Assembly (NCBI GenBank): GCA_016808115.1
Contig: JAEQBH010005290.1
Location: forward strand, 186,001-250,000
Length of the DNA stretch: 64,000 nt
Direction: 5' to 3'
Source: Tetrastigma voinierianum
Taxonomy: Eukaryota > Streptophyta > Magnoliopsida > Vitales > Vitaceae
Shown here: in pieces, positions 34,230 through 45,132 of the stretch
Numbering within the stretch: the first letter of the stretch is position 1
Layout of the letters: each line of letters starts with the position of its first letter
The notes under the pieces: generated by a model
What the model saw: the letters and a program-made list of their open reading frames with translations, nothing else
Told to the model about the DNA's origin: nothing
The model's database searches: none
Program-made: the position numbers and the translations under genes

Positions 34230-35880
34230 AGACTTATCATCGTGATGAGTACCTTGGCAAGCCACAAACTCACCGTAGCCAAACAACCTTGAGTTGAGCC
34301 TGAACCCGTCACCATGGCTCAACAAATTAGTTATTGGGGACACCCAAGGAGATCCAATACACTGGGGAGGTTCTTGAGGATGGCAAACATTGTAAAGCTA
34401 AATGGAGTAACACCAGATCTTATCAAGTTGCATTTGTTTCCATTTTCATTGAGGGATGTTGCAGCCAGTTGGTTCGAGTCCTTGCCTTATGGCTTAGTGA
34501 CAACATGGGAGGAAAGATATAGAAGCCTACTTCGAAAGGTATTTTTCCTCATGCCTAATTTAGAGAGGAGAGGAGAAACTGGCTTGACTCTAAATAGAAA
34601 GGATAAGAGCTCCTACAATGCTGGAACAGGTACAAGCAAGCATTTGAGAAGATGTCCCATGCAGGTGGCGAGCAGATGACACAAATGAATATATTCTACC
34701 ATGCCATGAACTGCACCTCGAAAGGGACAGTTGATGCAGCCCTAAGAGGGGCCTTTAGAAGGAAGTGTATAGAGGAGGCCACACAGCTTTTTGAGGAGCA
34801 CAGGCAATTAAGAGCTCCATCTCGGTTTTTTGCTGGTTAGTGGCGATTAAGAGTGAGGTGTGATTGAAGCTCAAATGGATGACTAATCGCTTTCAAACTG
34901 ATGTAATCATGAATAAACTCAACAACTGTAGAAAGAAGAAACTATCCAAATTCTATGAAGTGGGATTGTGGAAGATGCTGAGAAGAAAAATGAAGAGGGA
35001 CTTGCTCATGAAGGTCCTTACAATATGGAGGAAGCTCAGTATATTCATGGAAATAGGAGCTATAATTTTAAGTCTAACAACAACCTTCCAACCCATTACA
35101 CACCTGCCCTTAGAAACCATGAGAACCCTTGGCCTCCATGGAGGCGAGTACAAAGAAGGTCAGCATCACTAGAACTTTCAACGTATCTATGCCCCTAGGG
35201 TTTCCATGACAATAACATTACAAGTACCCATGAGTAGACAATCCAAAGCAAAGAGGTCCTAGTCTTTTAAGGATCAGATGTTGAACTTCATAGGTGAAAA
35301 AAAAAATACTATTGAACATACATGAGTAGAAGTTTGCTGATATTGCATTATTTCAAGCAAACGCAAATGTGTTTTAGGCCAACACCAATGCCTCTTTGAA
35401 AAATCTTGAAACTAAAGTGTGGCAAATAGCCCAACAGAGTAACTGGGCCTTAATGTAAGCATTCCCTAGTGACACAAAGAGGAATCCCAAGGACTGTATA
35501 GCTATAACACTTAGGAGTGGTAGAGAATTATAGAAAAGAGAGATAAAGTTGAATAGAACATAATTAACAAATCAAAGAAAGGAATCAAAGGTGCAGCAAG
35601 AGCAGCAACCTTAAGAGGGAGAACTGAAAAAGAAGGAGGAAGTGAGAGCCTATAAGCCTCCTTTTCCATTCCCTCATGGACTGCAGAAATCAAAATTGGA
35701 TGATCAATTTGCTAAATTCTTGAACATGTTCAATAAATTATAGATCAACATTCCTTTTGCTGAGGCATTGGCTCAGAGGCCTCATTATGCTAAATTTATG
35801 AAGGACATCCTCAACAAGAAAAGGAAGTTGGATGAAGATGGAGTGGTAAGCTTGTCAGAAAATTGTAGTGTAATAATCTA
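34230..35880 (+). pseudogene. Athila/Tat-like gypsy gag remnant
   Basis: Gag of the Athila/Tat type. The frame at 34314-34679 reads RFLRMANIVKLNGVTPDLIK and LHLFPFSLRDVAASWFESLP followed by TTWEE, the retrotransposon gag core. The next blocks in other frames are HAGGEQMTQMNIFYHAMNCT and KGTVDAALRGAFRRK (34652-34840), then the Tyr/Asn-rich part YIHGNRSYNFKSNNNLPTHY (34968-35198). Stops and frameshifts recur about every 150-300 bp. The 5' LTR and primer site of this element were not found: sequence to the left is L LTR copy c. Confidence 0.85.
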
Positions 35881-36320
35881 GAAGAGCTTGCCACTAAAAA
35901 TGCAAGATCCGGGTAGCTTCACCATTCCCTATACTATATGGAACTATGAGCTTGGTAGAGCTTTATGTGATTCTGGGGCAAGCATTAATATGATGCCATT
36001 GTTTGTGGTGCAAAGGCCAGGAGCAACTCCTACAACAATGACTCAAAATGGTATTGACTTATGCCCAACACGAAGGAATCTTAGAAGATGTAATGATCAA
36101 GGTAGGAAAGTTAATTTTCCTAATGGACTTTGTTGTGATAGACATTGAAGAAGACAAGCAAGTTCCACTGTTGTTGGGCAGGCCATTTCTTGCCACGGGA
36201 GTAGCCTTGATTGATGTGAGGAAATGAGAGCTCACTCTCAGAGTGGGAAATGAAGAAGTACACTTCAACCTTAATCATAGCTTGAAGCTACCTAATTTTG
36301 AAAAATCAATGTAAATACCC
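35881..36320 (+). pseudogene. Athila/Tat-like aspartic protease remnant
   Basis: The frame at 35888-36148 reads MQDPGSFTIPYTIWNYELGR then ALCDSGASINMMPLFV, the retropepsin active site with D-S-G-A and the conserved N-[LM]-M-P-L. The C-terminal flap and second half are in a different frame (VPLLLGRPFLATGVALIDV-like near 36155-36215). Confidence 0.85.
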
Positions 36321-37475
36321 GAAAAAATGTACTTCCTATCGCTAGGAAATTTGATTGATGATTATAAGAATCAAGATTTAATGAAACAAATAAGATAATT
36401 CTATAGTATATTGAGGATCTTGATAACAACATCCGAATACAAGAGCAAATTAAAAAGAGACAGTTTTAAGTCTGAATGAAGACAAAGCAGAAAGATTAAG
36501 CAGCAATGAAGATATGGTACAATAGGTAGAAAAAATTTATGAGGGGTTAATTTTGAAGGAATTACCCAAACACCTTAAATATGCCTTCTTAGGGGCTGAA
36601 AGATAAAAACTTGTAATTATAGCAATGATTTCCATTAAAATAAAGAGAAATTTGAATAAATTTCAACAAAGATAAAGAAGCAATAGTCTGCTCACAAAGA
36701 CGGAAAGGATCAGCCTATCAATTTGCATGCATAAAACCCTCCCAGAGGAAAATGCAAAGACATCAATTGAACATCGTATAGCGCCAAACTAGCTATGAAG
36801 GAAGTTGTTAGAAAAGAAGTACTTAAATGGCTAAATGCAGGATTTATTTATGCAATCTCAGATAGCCCTTAGGTGAGCCCAGTTCATGTGGTTCCCAAAA
36901 ATGGTGGATTCAACATCATCATAAATGAGAAGAATGAGTTAATTCTAACAAGAACTGTGACAGGATGGAGGGTATGCATTGATTACAAAAAATTGAACAT
37001 TATCACTAGAAAGGATCACTATCCTTTACCTTTTATTGATCAAATGTCGATAGGTCAAGTAACACCCCATTTTCTATTCTTGATGGATATTCTGGATATA
37101 ATCAGATTGCCATAGCCCCTGAGGACCAGAAGAAGACTACCTTTACATGTCCTTATGGAACCTTTTCTTTTAGAATGATGCCATTTGGATTGTGTAATGC
37201 TCTTGCTACCTCTCAAAGGTGTATGATGTCAATTTTCTCAGATTTGGTGGAGGAGGCTATGGAAATATTTTTGGATGACTTTTTAGTTTATTGATCTAGT
37301 TTTGAGACTTGCCTATAAATTTAGAAATTGTTCTTTAGAGGTGCCAAGACAAAACTTAGCTTTGAACTGGGAAAAATGTCATTTTATGGCAATTGAAGGT
37401 ATTGTCTTAGGGCATAAAATTTATAACTGACTTTGAGGCTCACTCAAGCAAATGTTTCGTTATTAAAACTCGATG
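36321..37475 (+). pseudogene. Athila/Tat-like reverse transcriptase remnant
   Basis: RT blocks: EVVRKEVLKWLNAGFIYAIS near 36800-36860, SPVHVVPKNGG then GWRVCIDYKKLNIITRKDHY (36873-37115), FLDGYSGYNQIAIAPEDQ and TFTCPYGTFSFRMMPFGLCN near 37075-37205. The catalytic block FLDDFLVY followed by a stop sits at about 37270-37295. Stops and one frameshift near 37060 break the gene. Confidence 0.88.
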
Positions 37476-38080
37476 CCACCTACTACACAAAGGATTAGAA
37501 TTTTTTGGGGATACGCTGAATTTTATAGAAGATTTATGAAGGACTTCTCTAAAATATCAAGGCCATTATGTAGACTGCTTGAAAAGGAAGCAAAATTTGA
37601 ATTTGATGAAAAGTGTAAACGTGCATTTGAAGATATCAAGTCTAGGTTGATTAGAGCTCCTATCATGGCAACACCAGATTGGAGCAAAGATTTTTAAATC
37701 ATGTGTGATGCCAGTGATTATGCCATGTGAGTAGTCCTTGGGCAAAGAACAGAGAAAATCTTTAGAGCAATATGCTATGCCAACAAAACTTTTAATGAAG
37801 CACAAGAGAACTACTCAACTATAGAAAAGGAGATGTTGGCAATGGTTTTTTCTTGTGAAAAGTTTAGGCCATACATACTAGGATCCCATGTCATCATATT
37901 AGACCATACTGATCATGCAACAATCAAGTATCTCATGGCAAAGAAAGATGCAAAACCAAGACTGATTAGATGGGTGTTATTGCTGCAAGAATTTGACTTA
38001 GAGATCAAGGAAAAGAAAGGCAGTGATAATGTGATAGTTGATTACTTATCCAAATTAGAAAAGCATATTGAAGATTAAAG
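37476..38080 (+). pseudogene. Athila/Tat-like RNase H remnant
   Basis: Connection and RNase H: FYRRFMKDFSKISRPLCRLL and FEFDEKCKRAFEDIKSRLI (37473-37697), then past one stop MCDASDYAM near 37700 (catalytic Asp), ENYSTIEKEMLAMVFSCEKF and KYLMAKKDAKPRLIRWVLLL, ending LSKLEKHIED at 38078. The TDHA block is altered to LDHTDHATI. Confidence 0.9.
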
Positions 38081-38169
38081 AAGGACAGAAATAGAAGAAA
38101 ATTTCCCTGATGAGCAAAATTTTCAAGCCGCATGGTATGCTAACATTGTGAACTATTTAGCTTGTGGAA

Positions 38170-39395
38170 TTATGACACCAAAATTCAGCTACCAGTAGAA
38201 AAGAAAGTTGAGGGCTAATACCAGATTTTACATATGGGATGACTCACTGCTATTTAGAAGAGGAGCAGATCAAATTATCAAGAGATGTGTACCAGAGGCA
38301 AAGCAAGGTGAAATTGTAGATAAATGTCATGCATCACCATATGGAGGACACTTTGCAGGAGACAGAACAACCCAAAGAATTCTCCAGTCAGGTTTTTATT
38401 AGCCAACTCTATTTAGAGATTGTTCTGAATGGGTTAAGCATTGTGACATATGTTAAAGAATGGATAACATAAACAAAAGAAATGAAATGCCTCTGCAAGG
38501 AATCCTGGTGGTGTAGATTTTTTATATATGGGGAATAGACTTCATGGGACCTTTCCCACCTTCATTTGGAAATTTATACATTCTCCTTGTTGTGGACTAT
38601 GCATCAAAATGGGTGGAAGCCATAGCTTGTCCTAGAAATGATGGAAATGATGCCAACACAGTTGTGAGCTTTATTAAAAGAAACATCTTGGGTAGATATG
38701 GAGCCCCAAGGACAATCATAAGTGATGAGGGAAGCCAATTTGGAAACAAGTTGTTTTCAAAACTTCTTGAAAGGTGAGCACGGAGTTAGACATGTCATTG
38801 TGGGATCACCCTTAATCAAATAAGCAACTTAAATATCCAATAAGGAGATAAAGAATACACCGAGAAGACTATAAACACAAAGGTGAAAGACTAGCTGCAA
38901 AGCTAGACATACTATGGGCTTACAGATCATTTATAAGTCCCCTATTGGAATGTCCCCATACAGGATTGTATTTGGAAAGCCTTTTCATCTCCCTCTAGAA
39001 CTTGAATATAAATCTATGTGGGAAATCAAGAAGTTGAACTATGATTTCCAAGCTGCTAAAGAAAGAGACTACTTCGTGATGAATGAACCGAACAACCTCG
39101 AGAAATGAAGCTACATAATGCTTAGGATCTATATACAATACTAAGAAATGTCATGATCAGAGAATTCTAAGAAGAGAGTTCAAAGTAGGTGAGCTAGTCC
39201 TATTGTACAACTCAAGGCTTAGACTCTTCCTAGGAAAACTAAAGTCAAGGTGGAGTGGTCCTTACACAGTGATAGAAGTTACACCTTTTGGACATGTTAC
39301 ACTAAAAACAAATTTAGGAAATTAGTTTAAGTTTAATGGCTAAAGATTGAAGCATTATTTGAGAGGCAATCTAAAGGAAGAACATTCCCAGAGCT
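38170..39395 (+). pseudogene. Athila/Tat-like integrase remnant
   Basis: The zinc-binding part is CHASPYGGHFAGDRTTQRIL with HCDIC near 38440. The core is WGIDFMGPFPPSFGNLYILL (first Asp near 38535) and APRTIISDEGSQFGNKLF (second Asp near 38720). The Glu region (38770-38900) is degenerate. SPYRIVFGKPFHLPLELEYK follows at 38953-39010, and the C-terminal part VGELVLLYNSRLRLFLGKLK and RWSGPYTVIEVTPFG at 39190-39290. No chromodomain is present, as expected for Athila/Tat. At least six stops interrupt the frame. Confidence 0.9.
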
Positions 39396-39479
39396 GAAGT
39401 GTAGAAGAAGTTGGTGAAAATAGAGCATATTACAGCAATGTCTAGCTAAAGAGAGAAAAATGAGTGCCTACTGAGGCAC

Positions 39480-39554
<75 letters not shown>

Positions 39555-40071
39555 TTAGAAAACTTAAACACTCGTTGTGTTTACTAGTTTAACTGATAGT
39601 GTAGTTTTGTTTTTTATTATTTGAAACTTATTTTAGTTAAATTTTTGCTTGATTTCAAGACAATGAAGTTGTAAATATCTTTGAAACTCAAGTGGAAACA
39701 CTTCGGCCCAAACTCAATGAGCAAAATTGACTACACAGGTTATTTCTCTAATTTGTTCTTTAAGGATAATTAACATGTTAAGTTTAGGGGAGTTTTTTTT
39801 TGTTTTTTTCCTTTTTAATTTAGAAATGGTATATAATTTCAATGTTCTAAATTTTTTGATGAATTTTTATTATTTCAATGATAATCATTGAGTACCAAGA
39901 ATGTTTGATGAATTGTACAAAGTTGAGAATTGAGCTTATTTAGCCATGCTTGAATTGAGATGCTTAGTTCTTGTTAGATTTGTATTCACAATCATGATTT
40001 GAGTGGTAGAAATGAATAAATTGTGGGAAAATAAGCAGGAATCAGGAAAAACAAAACTCATCTCAATGTCG
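39396..40071 (+). other. Post-integrase spacer with long AT microsatellite
   Basis: Non-coding. A near-perfect AT dinucleotide run occupies 39483-39552 (about 35 repeats). The rest is AT-rich, with no domain seen. Confidence 0.85.
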
Positions 40072-40430
40072 CGACATCAATTCCAAAAGTTTTTCAATGT
40101 TGCGACATCAAAACAATGTTGTGACATCAGCTCCAAAAGTTTCCTAGAGTCGCGACATCAATTTTTCAATGTCACGACATTCTACACCATGTAGCAACAT
40201 CAATTTCAATGTCGATATCTTCACGCCATGTCATATCATGGATCTTAATGTCGAGACATTGAGTAATGTCACTTAAAATTTTTATCAACATCGCGACATC
40301 GACATTCTATGTCGCGAAATCAACATTCAATGTCGTGACATCGACATTCAATGTCGTAACATCGACATTCAATGTCACAACATCAACATTCAATGTTGCG
40401 ACATAGCATCCATAATGTCGCGATATCGCA
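40072..40430. repeat. CpG-palindrome repeat array (atgtcgcgacat core), 21-bp units
   Basis: About sixteen copies of a core related to ATGTCGCGACAT, a perfect 12-bp palindrome (intact at 40076-40087). Five units are in strict 21-bp tandem (40298-40402; form atcgacattcaatgtcgtgac); the rest are spaced irregularly. Nearly all variants (ttgcga, ttgtga, tcacga, tcgtga, tcgtaa, tcacaa) are C-to-T or G-to-A changes at the two CpG sites. The array ends about 120 bp before the ATG of the ORF at 40548. Confidence 0.9.
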
Positions 40431-40547
40431 CTTAGGGTAGCCTACCTATTTAAAGGAACACTTAGTGAAAATTTTCAAATCCAAACCAAATCCTTCAACC
40501 TTTTGAGTCCTAAGAATTTCCAAACCTCCATTTTTGAAACCAAGAAG

Positions 40548-42260
40548 ATGTCTAACCCTAGGTCTCCCACCCTAGACAAAGTAGTTGAAAACATCGTGAA
40601 GGAAGTACTAAGAGAGAAAGCCGAACAACCAAGGAACCAAGAAACTGCTCCTGAGGAAGTAAGAGAAGAAGATGAGAAGGTGGAGGTTGAGGCAGGAGCA
40701 GTGCGAGTATTCTTCTTCGAAAATAACACATGTTCCTGGAAGAGTCTCGTAAAGAAAGGGTTTGTAAAGGAAAGAGGATTCAAAGAAATCGTGCTACCCT
40801 TCAAAGAGGAAATCGAAAGAAGACGCTTGGAGGCTATGTGCAAGCACTTAGAGTAGGGCAAAAGGGCCTTAGTGAAGGAATTCTACATCAATCTAGGCAA
40901 TAGAAGAAACCTAACTTGCTATGTCAAGGGGAGATGGATCCCTTTTATAGAAAGGGCCATCTCCCAACTGTTCGGACTCAAACAAGGAGGGGATTGCTCT
41001 GAGTTTGAGAAGCTCCTCAAGAACCCAAACTTCGAAGATATTGCAAGAGAACTCACTGAAGGCCAAGGGGAATGGAAGAAGATAAAGGTAATATCCAATG
41101 CCTTCTTGAACCGAGGAGATTTGATAGAAGTTAACAAGGTATACCTGGTTTATTCAATTTTCAAGCCCTCTAAGAATGTCTCTACTGTGATACAAGATCG
41201 CACGCTACTCTTGTATGCGCTGATCAAGGGCTTTGATTTGAATGTGGGGAAAATAATCAAAGAGTCCATCTTAGACTATGTTGAGAGTAAATTCTCAGGG
41301 AACATCCCCACCCTCTCTGATCACACTCCTATGTATCAAGGGAGGTATAAAGTTCAATGAAGTAGAGGAAGAAAGGTGCCCGAAGGCTTTACCTCTCTCT
41401 CTTGCTATAGACCTCAAAGCTCCAATAGAAAGTGAGAAGGGAGAGAGTAGAGAAAAGAACAGAAAAGAAAGAAGGCAAAACAGAGAACAACTCTATGAGC
41501 CACTCTATAACAAAGTTCGAAGAAGAGAGTGGTAGAGCGAAGAGCGGGGTGGGGTCGGGCTTGAAACCTACTCAGAGCAAATACCAATGCCTCCCTATTA
41601 TAGATGAAGCAACACTAGCTCCAGTTAGAGCTGAATAAAGGGGAAAAAGAAGAGATGAGGCTGAAGAAAGCAAAGAAGTCAATTCATATCTCTACCGAAA
41701 GAGACAAGGATGAGACGAGAGAGATTTAGCAAACAAAGGAGGCACAACCACCTTGATGAACAAAATAAGAAGAGAGAGAATACCAAGCAAGAGCCCTCCA
41801 ACAGAGTTAAGATTGGGAGAGAGGAGCCGGGATTGTAGAGATAGAGCTTTGAGGGATGAATTCAGGGAAAGAGAGAGAGCATTTGTGAGTGAGCAGCTGA
41901 AGAGAGACTAGGAGTTACTAAAGATCTTGGACTTGAGAGAGAAGGAGATGGAGTAGAATCTGCTTCAAAAGGTAGACGCCTTTGGGTATTTGTACAAAGA
42001 ACACTAGAAGGAGAGAAAGGCCACCATCTAAAAGAGGGATGAGGAGTTGGAAGCCTCCCTGAATTATAGGGAGAAGCTATGGATTGATATCCAACATGAT
42101 TAGAATGTACAATACCCAGGGTGAGTTTGAGGGTGCACTGAATTCTATTGGGGGGAGATAGGATGAGCTGATCAAGCATAATGCTAGGATGCCATAATGG
42201 TATACCATGAAGCAGCGTGAGATAGATGCTGAAAGACCTTTGCTTCCATCCCCTATTTCG
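40548..42260 (+). pseudogene. Extra ORF of the putative plant transposon protein type (Transposase_32-like)
   Basis: Function unknown. Many Athila-like elements and plant genomes carry this protein downstream of pol. The chosen start reads MSNPRSPTLDKVVENIVKEV. A single TAG at 40854 splits it, and it then continues in frame: REFY-like VKEFYINLGNRRNLTCYVKG, RWIPFIERAISQLFGLKQGG, NRGDLIEVNKVYLVYSIF and LLYALIKGFDLNVGKIIKES. A 1-bp frameshift near 41310 moves the reading to PSLITLLCIKGGIKFNEVEE. A charged coiled-coil-like tail (DEFRERE, SEQLKRD, REKEMEXNLLQKVDAFGYLY) can be followed with stops to about 42250. Overall about 550 residues in the intact form. It is close to intact, needing only a few changes, and so is younger or better kept than pol beside it. 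Confidence 0.75.
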
Positions 42261-42338
42261 ATTCCATCTCTCAGCGGGTACCAATATGAATTAGTTAACC
42301 TCAAACAATCCAAATCACAAAAGAAAAAGAAATGATAT

Positions 42339-42392
42339 CTTTTTTCTTTTCTTTTTTTTTTCTCTCTCTCTCTCTATCTCTATCTCTTTGTA
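42339..42392. repeat. Polypyrimidine and CT microsatellite
   Basis: A T-rich tract followed by a run of tctctctctctctctatctctatctc-type sequence, just beyond the ORF. Confidence 0.85.
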
Positions 42393-43294
42393 ATTCATTC
42401 CCTTTGTAATTAAAGATATAAATGAAAATACTTATGAAATCTTTCAGGTAATTGTGTCTATTTTCGTGCAAATTTCTATTCTGCAATGTGTGAGTGCATA
42501 CTAAATTTTGAAACTGTTAACTATATTAAATAAATAATTAGGCATTCAGTTATACTGAATGCATTGAATTGCTGAGCTAGATTGATAAAGAGCTGAAATC
42601 TGATTGTTTAAGCTGTTTAGACAGAAAATATGGAACCTGAAAATTGGGAAAACCAATTCCCGGGGGTTATATTATATTATATATATATACCTTAATTTTT
42701 TTCGCTATCGGATGTCCGTCGCATTAACCGCGTGACCATCCCAATCGAGCGAGTCGAACAAGAATGATCCCATAGCTCGGGGGCAAACCGGTAGTTGTTG
42801 CATCACGTGCTGATCGCGGCTGGGCCATAGCTCATCACCAGACTTGGGATTCGCCTCCTCAACTCAATGATACAAAGGTATGACCTTACTTGAACAGGAT
42901 ATGTTCTAAAGGCTCGTACCTCGGTATCCTTGAGTTCTAAGGAGATAGGAATCTAAGTCTGGTGGATGAATCATGACCGCACAATCAGAGCATGATTAAC
43001 CGAGTTGTGACAACCAATATCCATATGTAATTTTTTTTTGCCTATTGACAAGTCTGTTGTGACAGAGCTCGCCCTGACAGAGTTGTGGGCGAGCCTTGCG
43101 CCCGATCGCCAAGACCCGTGCCTTGTCGCATATCGCTGTTTCAAGCGATGGCACTTCCATCATGCCCTCTATCGCGATGTCGGGCGATCGTCAGGCGCTG
43201 CTTACCAAGGCTGCTTGCGGCGCTCAGAGTGCGCTGGTGCCTGCGGCGCTGGGCCGCCTTCGTCACCCTATTTTTCATGGGCGACAAAGCTTTC
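42393..43294. other. Unassigned segment, GC-rich after 42700
   Basis: 42393-42690 is AT-rich with a TATATA run near 42668-42690 and could include the 3' end of the Athila-like element. From about 42700 the base composition changes abruptly (cgctatcggatgtccgtcgc). No ORF in this part shows known motifs. From 43060 it contains words such as tgtgacagagctcgccc and tatcgcgatgtcgggcgatc, reminiscent of the TCGCGA-rich tract at 63280-63660. Overlapping short GC-rich ORFs at 43038-43357 look like composition artefacts. Confidence 0.5.
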
Positions 43295-45132
43295 TGTGAT
43301 GCCCCAATTTCCGAGGTCCCATTGACAAACCGTCAACCCATGGAATTTCTTTCTTAGGTCGTCTTGCACCTAAGTCTTGGTATCGGACCGGTACCAATTA
43401 CCCATGGACACTGAGTTGCTCCACTTCCATACGTCCCTTCATCGAGACCCATTCATTCAGATTTAAATCTAAAATATGAAAAGAAAATGAATAATTATAG
43501 TTTGTAGGGGTCTAATCATGACCCTCTTACCATAATTACATACTCAAATATTTATACAATAGTCCAAAAGGATTTTATAAAAATCCTTTTATACAAAACA
43601 CTTTTACAAAAATGTTACTCAAGGCCACATGTCCGCCTCTTTCGTAATCACAGCCTCGTAGGAGCCCCTTCTCCCTGTACACTCCCTGCACCTGAAAGGT
43701 GGTCCCACGACGGGGTGAGCAATGCCCAATAGAAAATTTCTCCTACAAGGGCTACTCCCCACCTAAAGTACACATGCAATGGCAACTATGAAAACATCCA
43801 ATCACATTCCATATAAATAATGCAATCCTATATGGAATATTACGTGTCATGCATGAGATGAGACTCCTCATGCCCACAACTTGAATCCCGACCGACTTCA
43901 CACTTCTGCAATGCCAGTAGGAAAAACCGGGCCATCGGGTGTTTCACCCAATGACTTAAACTATTGAACAACCCTTCAATATTCATTTGAATTTTTTTAT
44001 CAAATCCCGTGTGTGGTTCATGGGCCACGTTCGGGTCACAATCAAGCAGATCGTGGCACGCCTTCCGACATTTTTACTGCCTCACCGTCACGCATCATGT
44101 CTAACCGCAAGACGAAATTTCAGTTCCACCTGGGGGATTCCACTCATCTTGCTACGCCTAAAACACACGTGATTTATATTTATTATTGTTCATAACCGTG
44201 AGTCTCGATTTTGGACGTGGTCTTTCCGAGCTCACCACACATTCACTAAGAATGGATACGCACATGCACCCACAACCGACTCAACGCGATATGACCGTGC
44301 ATATGAAATGCAATCTTATCATTTCATGTTATGTCATGCTGCATGCAACATTTATAAATTCCGGATAATTATATTTCCTAAATATAATTATCGAAAATTT
44401 CCATGTTAATACATCAAATAAAGCACATATTAACATGATTTTTGCTAATATCATACTATTTATTTTTCCAATACGATTACAAAATGGCCCAAATATTGGA
44501 CCCATATAAAATAAGTGTTCTTGGTCCTTCATGAATTATAGAACCATTTTCGTTCCATTCATCATCGAATCACTCTGATACCAAAACATACAACAAAACC
44601 CGAAGACATCAGTCTCGAGATCAAAACCAAACCTCAACACACTCGAGACTCCAGTCTAACTAGTCCTAAAATTTCAATATTCATCCCAAAATCTGGGACT
44701 AAATCACACGACTCGAAGACAACTCTATGCCATTACATGGCTTTTAAAGTTAAAATATTCAAAGTAGAAAATTCTCAATTGGTGGAGAGTTTGATGAAAC
44801 TCTAATATTTTGGTACCCACGCGTAGCCCTCATTGTGTGGATCAACTTTACTTCTCCCTCCGACGAAAACCGACTGCCCGATTTCCATAGATCTTAGAGA
44901 GAAGCGAAACCGCCTTTTTATTTTTTTTTCTCTCTTCTGTTCGATTTTCTCCTCTCTCCCCCTTTTTCCTTTTTCTTTCCCCTTCATTCTTATCTACCTA
45001 ATTTGATCCCATTTTTTTTCCTTATTTTCTTTTCTTATTTTCTTGTTTTATCTTTACCATTATTTCATCAACTTGACACTTGGCTCAATGTGAGCCATTC
45101 ACAAAAGTGCACCACATGTCATGCCATGTGTC
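43295..45132 (+). repeat. LTR, family L (copy d), first part
   Basis: It starts TGTGATGCCCCAATTTCCGA. The block order follows the family (gtcccacgacggggtgagca near 43695; tgcatatgaaatgcaatctt near 44295; pyrimidine-rich tract near 44920-45000). It is interrupted at catgccatgtgtc by copy e and resumes at 47104. The preceding 5 bp are ctttc. Confidence 0.75.

Noticed and set aside
40072..40430. CRISPR-like regular repeats
   Set aside because: Units are 21 bp with no unique spacers, and the surrounding DNA is a plant retrotransposon.
42700..43020. Possible organelle or rDNA transfer
   Set aside because: The composition would suit it, but I recognise no organelle or rRNA gene in the text; left as unassigned.
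43038..43357. Overlapping ORFs of 67-95 codons
   Set aside because: The same composition effect in a GC-rich tract; no domain, and three frames are open at once.
44572..44583. Minus-strand TGGTATCAGAGT resembling a tRNA-Met primer site inside L LTR copy d
   Set aside because: It is not preceded by a defined LTR end and is absent at the same place in copies b, e and f.
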